Assembly (NCBI RefSeq): GCF_001426665.1
Contig: NZ_LMEY01000002.1
Coordinates: 124,001 to 188,000 of the forward strand
Direction of reading: 5' to 3'
Origin: Rhizobium sp. Root1334
GTDB taxonomy: Bacteria; Pseudomonadota; Alphaproteobacteria; Rhizobiales; Rhizobiaceae
DNA length: 64,000 bases
The position numbers and the translations under genes are program-made. The notes under the pieces are model-generated. The model saw only the letters and a program-made list of their open reading frames with translations, had not been told where the DNA came from and ran no database searches. Below are positions 58,596-64,000 of this stretch, in pieces (the first letter of the stretch is position 1; each line of letters starts with the position of its first letter).

Positions 58596-60458
58596 TCAAA
58601 ATGCGATGGAGGTTGCTTCAAATGGAGCGAGATGTGTCCGCAGGGCACGGGTGCCGAGTTGCGTCGTGTCTATCGACTGCTCCTCGCCTGTCAGATTGAT
58701 GATCCAGGTCGTTTCGCCCGCTGCTGTGTCGATCGTAAACGCCATTACCTTGTCCGGGAGGGACGATGTAATGTTTCGCCATTTTTGTCCGGCAAGGTCC
58801 GCCAGCTCTTTGACGATGGCATAGAGTGGGCGCTTGCCGCCTTTTGCAACCGGTTCATTGTTGCCGGCATAGAGCCCGAACGGACCGGTCAGCGCCGACA
58901 ATGTCAGTGTTTCGAGACCGGCATCCAGTACCGAGGCGGCATAACCGGCAGCGAAGGCCGCTGCAAACTGGCCGTTGTGGCGGGGGTCGCAGTCGGCCAT
59001 TGGGATACGGGCGCCGTCCGGATTGTCCATTGTGCGGCTGCCATAGGGATTTTGGCGCATGGAGATGGTCGAGGGTCCGATACGGTAGGGCTTGCTGCCG
59101 TAAATGGCGCGGACGGTGCGGGTGATGAATGGCAGCGCTTCGAGTGTCTGCATGACGCTGATATCGTCGGCTGCATGGACGATCGGATTGGTGCAATGGC
59201 TGATAAAGGCGATGTTTTCGCCCGGCACGCGCTTGCGGTTGAGCTCGGTGAAATAGGACAGCATGCCACCACCGAGACGGACGCCTTGGAAGGCGTTTGC
59301 CGCTACCGCATACACGTCCTCGAGCGGCGGGCAATCAGGCCATATGCTGCCGGGCGGGGTGGATTGCCGGTCGATCGACGGGCAAACCATGATGGCGTCA
59401 GGCGTAAAACCCGCACTATGCATCCAGGCCGCGATTTCCTGTAGTTCTTCGTTCAGCGGACGCTGACAGGGGACGGCGATTTCGATCGTGGCAGTGCCTG
59501 CGTGAACAGCGGCGATTTCGACGAAATCCGTAAAAGCTGACCCGTCATGGCCGGCTGTCGGGTCGAAATGGAAAAGCAACTCCTGAACCCGGGGGGCATC
59601 CGGCTGCTGGAGAGCTGCGAGGCTGGCCTTGGCTTCCTCAGGCGTAATCAACAGGCCGATGGCGGGCATGACGCCGGTAACTGTTCCGGGAGTGAGCTGG
59701 ATGATGCCGTCGTTGTCGGCGGAGACGAGAGGATTGCCCGAGGCGGCACGGGTGTCTGTTATGTTCAGGATGATCCGCTGGGAGACGGATTCGTTTGCCA
59801 GGATCTGGTAGGGCCATGGCAAGGCAAGTGGGCGAACATAGGTCTTGTAGGAGGCATCCGACCAGTTGCGCTGGTCTTCCATCTCGAACGTGTCACCTTC
59901 CATGCGGCATTCGATGGTGACGCCAGGAAACGCGGTGTGGGTGATGGCGCGCATGTCCTTGAAGGGTTGCCACGGTTCGATCAGTTCGGGCAGCATCGTG
60001 TCTTCAATAGCGCCATCGACATGCTCGATGATCACCGGTGTGCCGGCAACACCGACGATTGGATGCAGGATGCAAAAGCCGCAGCGGTTCGTTTCGAAGC
60101 CGGTGGCGGACCGGGCGGTGCCCTCGAACGTTAACCGGCCACCGGCGTTTCCTTCGATTGCGGCGGCTACCTCCAGAAGGGAGCCCTCCGGGCCGGTACA
60201 GCGGGCGGTGTACGCAATGGTGAAGCCGGTTTCGGTTTCAGTGACGGTGAGATCGGATAATGTGGGGTCATATGTCCCCCAGTCACGATCGCGAACCAGG
60301 TAGGAGATCGCGCGCAGCACCTCGACGCCGTCATAGGTGAGATTGCGCAGATTGCCGCCTACAAGATGTGCGCTCAGCTTTCCGGCTTTCAATATGCGCG
60401 GGGCGGGCTCGGCCTGCCTTGTGCCGTAGAGCGTGAAGGCGAAGTCTGCGTCCATCAT
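58596..60458 (-). CDS. apnL: Probable D-apionate lactonase
   Basis: A 620-residue protein resembling the apionate lactonase family (ApnL), a long two-part protein of unusual sequence: FTLYGTRQAEPAPRILKAGKLSAHLVGGNLRNLTYDGVEVLRAISYLVRDRDWGTY at the start, and a C-terminal SISMRQNPYGSRT and LSALTGPFGLYAGN region. ApnL hydrolyses D-apionolactone to D-apionate, the step after apiose dehydrogenase. It is coupled by a 4-bp overlap to the dehydrogenase gene and lies downstream of a ribose-type importer, which supports the assignment. It is identified from memory of the family, not by search. Confidence 0.75.
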   Translation of the reverse strand: MMDADFAFTLYGTRQAEPAPRILKAGKLSAHLVGGNLRNLTYDGVEVLRAISYLVRDRDWGTYDPTLSDLTVTETETGFTIAYTARCTGPEGSLLEVAAAIEGNAGGRLTFEGTARSATGFETNRCGFCILHPIVGVAGTPVIIEHVDGAIEDTMLPELIEPWQPFKDMRAITHTAFPGVTIECRMEGDTFEMEDQRNWSDASYKTYVRPLALPWPYQILANESVSQRIILNITDTRAASGNPLVSADNDGIIQLTPGTVTGVMPAIGLLITPEEAKASLAALQQPDAPRVQELLFHFDPTAGHDGSAFTDFVEIAAVHAGTATIEIAVPCQRPLNEELQEIAAWMHSAGFTPDAIMVCPSIDRQSTPPGSIWPDCPPLEDVYAVAANAFQGVRLGGGMLSYFTELNRKRVPGENIAFISHCTNPIVHAADDISVMQTLEALPFITRTVRAIYGSKPYRIGPSTISMRQNPYGSRTMDNPDGARIPMADCDPRHNGQFAAAFAAGYAASVLDAGLETLTLSALTGPFGLYAGNNEPVAKGGKRPLYAIVKELADLAGQKWRNITSSLPDKVMAFTIDTAAGETTWIINLTGEEQSIDTTQLGTRALRTHLAPFEATSIAF

Positions 60459-61489
60459 GTCAGCAGCGTTCCGATATCGACGGTGGTTTTGGTCGCGGCA
60501 CTTTCATAGGCGGCCTCGACCAGAGCGAAGGTCTTCAGATTGTCGGTGCCGGATGTGGAGGTTTCCGTGCCCGCTTTAAGGCTGTCAGCCCAGTGCTGCT
60601 GGATGGCGAAAACGCTTTCCTGGATATTGTGCCAAGGACGCGAAGCCCAGGGGAGAAGTGTCGGCGCGACGTCGGTGTTAACCGTACCGTCGGCATTGGT
60701 GACTTGCAACTCGTAGCCTTGGGACAAGCGGATCGAGCCCTCGGTTCCGTCGATCTCGATTAGTGTTTCCGGAAAAGGCTCTATCGACTGTTTTGTCGCA
60801 TAGCTCACGTCGACGATGGAGGTTGCGCCGTTGTCGTGATCGAGCAGAATGGTGGCGACGTCCTCACCGTTTATTCTGGGGTTAACGCGCTTGGTGCGGG
60901 CCGTCAGCGAAGTGACGTCGCCGAGAATATAGCGAGCGATATCCAGCGTGTGGATTCCGAGATCCTCTATGATGAAGCGCTTGCCTTCGGCGAGGTAGGG
61001 CTGGCCGGAGAAAACATCGTAACCGGAGCGGAACGAGAAGCGGCCCCAGAAGGGCAAGCCGATCGCACCACTCTCCAGCGCCTTGCGGACGGCCTGGATC
61101 GGTGTTTGCCAGCGGAAATTTTCGTGGATCATCAGCGGTACGCCGGCAGTTTTGCAGGCCGCGACCATAGCCTTGGCATCGGCAAGCGTCGGGGCAAACG
61201 GTTTTTGGCAGATCGCCGGAACTTTGTGCAAGGCGGCCATTTCGATGAGGGGGCGGTGGCTGTTCACGGTCGTAGCGATATCGACGAAATCAAAGCCGCC
61301 TTCGGCAAACATCTGGCTTGCATCGGTATATCGCCGGTCGATGCCGAACTGGTCGCCAACTATTTTCAGACGTTCGGGATCACGGTCACAGATAGCAACG
61401 ATGGTAGCGCCCTGAACGCCTTTCCAGCCATGCATCTGGTTGACGGCGAAGAAGCCGCAGCCAATCAGGGCGCCCTTGAGGTCTGACAT
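60455..61489 (-). CDS. apsD: Probable D-apiose dehydrogenase (Gfo/Idh/MocA family)
   Basis: A 344-residue protein from the ATG at 61489. It has an N-terminal Rossmann motif GALIGCGFFAVNQMHGWKGV, the family motif CQKPFAPTLADAKAMVAACK (usual EKP region), and a substrate-domain RFIIEDLGIHTLDIARYILGDV with the catalytic-His position. In apiose pathways ApsD oxidises D-apiose to D-apionolactone with NAD+, the substrate of the lactonase encoded immediately downstream. Another Gfo/Idh/MocA specificity is possible if the lactonase call is wrong. Confidence 0.75.
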   Translation of the reverse strand: MSDLKGALIGCGFFAVNQMHGWKGVQGATIVAICDRDPERLKIVGDQFGIDRRYTDASQMFAEGGFDFVDIATTVNSHRPLIEMAALHKVPAICQKPFAPTLADAKAMVAACKTAGVPLMIHENFRWQTPIQAVRKALESGAIGLPFWGRFSFRSGYDVFSGQPYLAEGKRFIIEDLGIHTLDIARYILGDVTSLTARTKRVNPRINGEDVATILLDHDNGATSIVDVSYATKQSIEPFPETLIEIDGTEGSIRLSQGYELQVTNADGTVNTDVAPTLLPWASRPWHNIQESVFAIQQHWADSLKAGTETSTSGTDNLKTFALVEAAYESAATKTTVDIGTLLT

Positions 61490-61565
61490 GTCGTTTCCTT
61501 CAAGACTCAACAGCCTCGTCCGTGCACGGAGTGGGCAACTGTATGTGTATATGGCCGCTGGCGGT

Positions 61566-61702
61566 GGTTTCCCTCTTCTCCCTACCGGGGAGGAGTGCCG
61601 AGCGGATGCGAGGCGATGAGGGGCTGCCATTCCGAGCAAGCCACCCCCTCATCCGGCCCTGCGGGCCACCTTGTCCCCGTTGGAGGGAAGAGGAGGTCGC
61701 CA
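61566..61702. repeat. RIME-like intergenic palindromic repeat (second copy)
   Basis: An imperfect hairpin of about 135 bp. The arms CCTCTTCTCCCTACCGGGG (left) and CCCCGTTGGAGGGAAGAGG (right) pair over most of their length, and inner parts share CCCCTCATCCGGCCCTGCGG with the element at 22376. It lies between the importer permease and the dehydrogenase gene and may reduce transcription into the enzymes or protect the transporter mRNA. Confidence 0.7.
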
Positions 61703-61716
61703 GGAGCCCAGATATA

Positions 61717-62781
61717 TTAACCCTTCTTCGCCAGTTGCATCAAAGTCACCTGCTGCTGCAACCGTCGTTGTGCCTGATCTACCACCACGGCGACAATGAT
61801 GACGATACCCTTGATGACCATCTGCCAGAAGGAGGACACGCCCATCATCACCAGGCCGTCCGACAAGATGCCGATGACGAAGGCGCCGATAATGGTTCCG
61901 CCGATCGTGCCGCGGCCGCCGGACATCGAGGTGCCGCCGAGAACGGCCGCGGCGATCGCATTCAACTCGAACGAGTTGCCGGTTGCCGGGTGCGAGGCCA
62001 TCAGTTCCGACGAAATCACGATGCCGACGATGGCGGCGCAGAAACCGGAGAACATGTAGACGAACATTTTGACGCGATCGACGCGGATGCCGGACATCCG
62101 GGCGGCGCGCTCGTTGCCGCCGACGGCGAAGATCTGGCGGCCGATCGGCACGTATTTGGCGACATAGGCCGCTGCGAGCGCCACGACGATGAGGATCCAG
62201 ATCGATACCGGCAGGCCGATGATGCGGCCGGAGCCGAGGAAGCCGAAGCCGGTGGTGGCAAGTTCCGGTTTGCCGACTAGGTTGGGAAAGGTCTGGCCAT
62301 CAGACGACAGCAACGCAAAACCGCGAGCGACATAAAGCGTGCCGAGCGTGGCTATGAACGGGGCGACGTTGAGCTTGGTGATCAAGAGTCCGTTGACCGC
62401 GCCGATGAGGATGCCGACGACAAGCGTGATCAGGCAAACTTCGACGACGTTGAAATACATCGTGTAGCCGATCTGCAGATCGATGCCGTTGAGGATCAGC
62501 CCGCCGGCCACCATGCCGCAGAGGCCGACGATCGAGCCGACCGACAGGTCGATGCCGCCGGTGATGATGACAAAGGTCATGCCCATGGCGAGGAAAGCGT
62601 TCAGCGCCACGTGCTTGGACATTAGGATGATATTGGCGGTCGACAGGAAGTTCGGCGCAAAGATCGAGAAGAAGGCGATGACGGCGAACAGCGCGATGAA
62701 GGTCCGGAGCTTCATCAGCGTCAGGAGAATGGAGCCGCTATCGGCCGCCGGGGCTTTTTCGGTCGAGGTTGCAGTCGTCAT
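61717..62781 (-). CDS. Ribose-type ABC transporter permease of the probable apiose importer
   Basis: A 354-residue membrane protein. It shows FVIITGGIDLSVGSIVGLCGMVAGGLI, the classical RbsC-type motif, and AAAVLGGTSMSGGRGTIGGTIIGAFVIGIL near the end. The ATG at 62781 shares one base with the upstream ATPase stop; GTG 62784 is an alternative start. With the ATPase and a binding protein presumed to lie beyond the window, it would import the sugar degraded by the apsD/apnL products. Confidence 0.9.
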   Translation of the reverse strand: MTTATSTEKAPAADSGSILLTLMKLRTFIALFAVIAFFSIFAPNFLSTANIILMSKHVALNAFLAMGMTFVIITGGIDLSVGSIVGLCGMVAGGLILNGIDLQIGYTMYFNVVEVCLITLVVGILIGAVNGLLITKLNVAPFIATLGTLYVARGFALLSSDGQTFPNLVGKPELATTGFGFLGSGRIIGLPVSIWILIVVALAAAYVAKYVPIGRQIFAVGGNERAARMSGIRVDRVKMFVYMFSGFCAAIVGIVISSELMASHPATGNSFELNAIAAAVLGGTSMSGGRGTIGGTIIGAFVIGILSDGLVMMGVSSFWQMVIKGIVIIVAVVVDQAQRRLQQQVTLMQLAKKG

Positions 62782-64000
62782 CACGCAATTTCCCTTGTCG
62801 ATGTGTGGCCGGCCGATTTGTGTCCTTCGGACGCAGCCTTGACGATGAGTTCTTCAGTGGCGTCAGCCCGGTCCAGGATCGTAGTAATCTTGCCATTGCT
62901 CATGACGGCGATCCGGTCTGACAGCGCCATGACCTCTTCGAGGTCGGAGGTGGAAAACAGGATGGCGAGGCCTTCGCCGGCGAGCTTGCGCATGGTGCGA
63001 AAGACATCGGCCTTGGCGCCGACATCAATGCCGCGGCTCGGCTCGTCCATCAAAAGCACCTTCGGATTGGTCATCAGCGCCTTGCCGATCACCACCTTCT
63101 GCTGATTGCCGCCGGACATCGAGGTGACGTCGAAATCCGGGTTCGGCGCCTTGATCGAGAGATTGCGGACCTGCTCCTTGACGGCCGACTGCTCGCGGTC
63201 GCCGGCAATGTGGAAGCCGAATTTTACAAATTTCTCAAGGCTGGCCAGGGTCAGATTCGAGGCGATCGACAGGACCTGCACGAGGCCTTCGCGCTGGCGG
63301 TCTTCCGGAATGAGGGCGAGGCCCTTGCGAATGCGGGTGGAGGTGTCCTTGGCGGCGATCTCTTCACCAGTGACAAAGATCTTGCCGGTCGAATGTGCAT
63401 GCTGGCCGATGACGCATTCGAAGAACTCGCTACGGCCAGCGCCCATCAGGCCGTAAATTCCCAGTACTTCACCGGCGCGAACCGAAATCGATAGGTGATC
63501 GACGGCAAAACCGCCAGTCTTGCGTGGCAGGCAGATGTCCTCGGCGCGAAAGGCCTCGTTGCCCAGTTTGTGATCGAGCGGCTTTGCGAAATCCTTGGCA
63601 TCCGAGCCGATCATCGAGCGGACGATCCATTTGGTGTCGATATCCTTGACCATCGCCTGGCCGGTAATCTGACCGTCGCGCAGGACGGTGATGTAGTCGC
63701 CAATGCGCATCAGTTCTTCGAGGCGATGCGAGATATAGACGATGGCGACACCTTGCGCCTTCAGTTCGCCGATCACCTTGAACAGAATATCGACTTCGGC
63801 AGCCGACAGTGCCGAGGTCGGCTCGTCGAGAATGAGGATGCGGGTATCGAGAGAGATCGCCTTGGCGATTTCGACCAGCTGCTGCTGGCCAATCGGCAGG
63901 TCCTCGACCATTGTTTCGGCGCTGATGCCGGCATCGAGCTTGTCGAGGAACTGGTTGGCTTTTTGAACTTGCGCCTTGTGGTCGATGCCACGAAGACCCC
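62781..64000 (-). CDS. Ribose-type ABC transporter ATPase (5' end outside window)
   Basis: The frame is open to the right edge. The visible part starts shortly before the first-domain signature LPIGQQQLVEIAKAI and Walker B RILILDEPTSALS, then H-loop YISHRLEEL. The second nucleotide-binding domain has a degenerate Walker A (GIYGLMGAGRSEF), an intact MSGGNQQKVVIGKAL signature and VLLMDEPSRGIDVGAKAD. It is a normal fused two-domain RbsA-type protein, in contrast to the split pair at 3296-4886. Confidence 0.92.
   Translation of the reverse strand, partial: GLRGIDHKAQVQKANQFLDKLDAGISAETMVEDLPIGQQQLVEIAKAISLDTRILILDEPTSALSAAEVDILFKVIGELKAQGVAIVYISHRLEELMRIGDYITVLRDGQITGQAMVKDIDTKWIVRSMIGSDAKDFAKPLDHKLGNEAFRAEDICLPRKTGGFAVDHLSISVRAGEVLGIYGLMGAGRSEFFECVIGQHAHSTGKIFVTGEEIAAKDTSTRIRKGLALIPEDRQREGLVQVLSIASNLTLASLEKFVKFGFHIAGDREQSAVKEQVRNLSIKAPNPDFDVTSMSGGNQQKVVIGKALMTNPKVLLMDEPSRGIDVGAKADVFRTMRKLAGEGLAILFSTSDLEEVMALSDRIAVMSNGKITTILDRADATEELIVKAASEGHKSAGHTSTREIA

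Noticed and set aside
1-64000. CRISPR arrays, rRNA genes, phage structural genes and riboswitches
   Set aside because: No regularly spaced direct repeats, no rRNA-like blocks, no capsid or tail genes and no recognisable aptamer were seen on either strand.

Overview
The window looks like a plasmid, chromid or accessory chromosomal region of a Rhizobium/Agrobacterium-type alphaproteobacterium. The evidence is GC-rich coding, dense ribose-type and polyamine-type ABC importers with catabolic enzymes, HWE-family histidine kinases, intergenic palindromes of the rhizobial RIME kind, a pRiA4b ORF-3-like protein, and several promoters matching the alphaproteobacterial general-stress sigma factor EcfG (GGAAC-N17-GTT). 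No rRNA, tRNA, CRISPR array or replication origin was recognised.

Layout. (1) 1-10.8 kb: a LacI-regulated catabolic locus. A leftward operon encodes a sugar-type ABC importer whose ATPase is split into two genes, plus an M24 peptidase-like enzyme. A divergent rightward operon encodes a CoA-transferase, a signal-less binding-protein-like protein, an enoyl-CoA hydratase and a fumarylacetoacetate-hydrolase-family enzyme. Two operator-like palindromes lie in the divergent promoter. (2) 10.8-12.4 kb: remnants of IS110 and IS3 elements. (3) 12.4-21 kb: a polyamine-type ABC importer followed by a flavin monooxygenase, two carboxymuconolactone-decarboxylase/AhpD-like proteins, an XRE-cupin regulator and an octopine/nopaline-dehydrogenase-family enzyme. 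This looks like one catabolic unit for an amine or opine-like compound. (4) 21-25 kb: the threonine-to-glycine pathway (kbl, tdh) and a MATE exporter. (5) 25-28 kb: a graveyard of IS and integrase pieces with a RelB-like antitoxin and a frameshifted RelE-like toxin.

(6) 28-34 kb: signalling genes, namely a PAS-HWE kinase, cspA with a clear terminator, and a KaiC-like double ATPase overlapping a second HWE kinase, followed by a single-domain response regulator. (7) 34-43 kb: a truncated catalase next to an IS91 piece, then small stress or envelope genes, several behind EcfG-type promoters, then a decayed IS5-family element with perfect 18-bp ends, a second copy of the integrase remnant and a broken ureE. 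(8) 43-47.8 kb: a compact trio (membrane alpha/beta hydrolase, isoprenylcysteine-methyltransferase-like protein, Tat-exported hydrolase), an AAA/DUF4143 ATPase and a small EcfG-type secreted protein. (9) 48-54.8 kb: a four-gene operon of a large CHASE3 hybrid kinase, CheR, CheB and a second hybrid kinase, with an EcfG-type promoter upstream. (10) 54.9-57.5 kb: an ECF sigma factor, a DUF4142 protein, a truncated cupredoxin and 5-formyltetrahydrofolate cyclo-ligase. (11) 57.6-64 kb: a LysR regulator and a probable D-apiose operon (ribose-type ABC importer, apiose dehydrogenase, apionate lactonase) that runs off the right edge.

Together the genes suggest a plant-associated soil bacterium with three importer-linked catabolic modules for unusual carbon or nitrogen sources, separated by a mosaic stress and signalling island in which mobile-element debris and broken genes are common.
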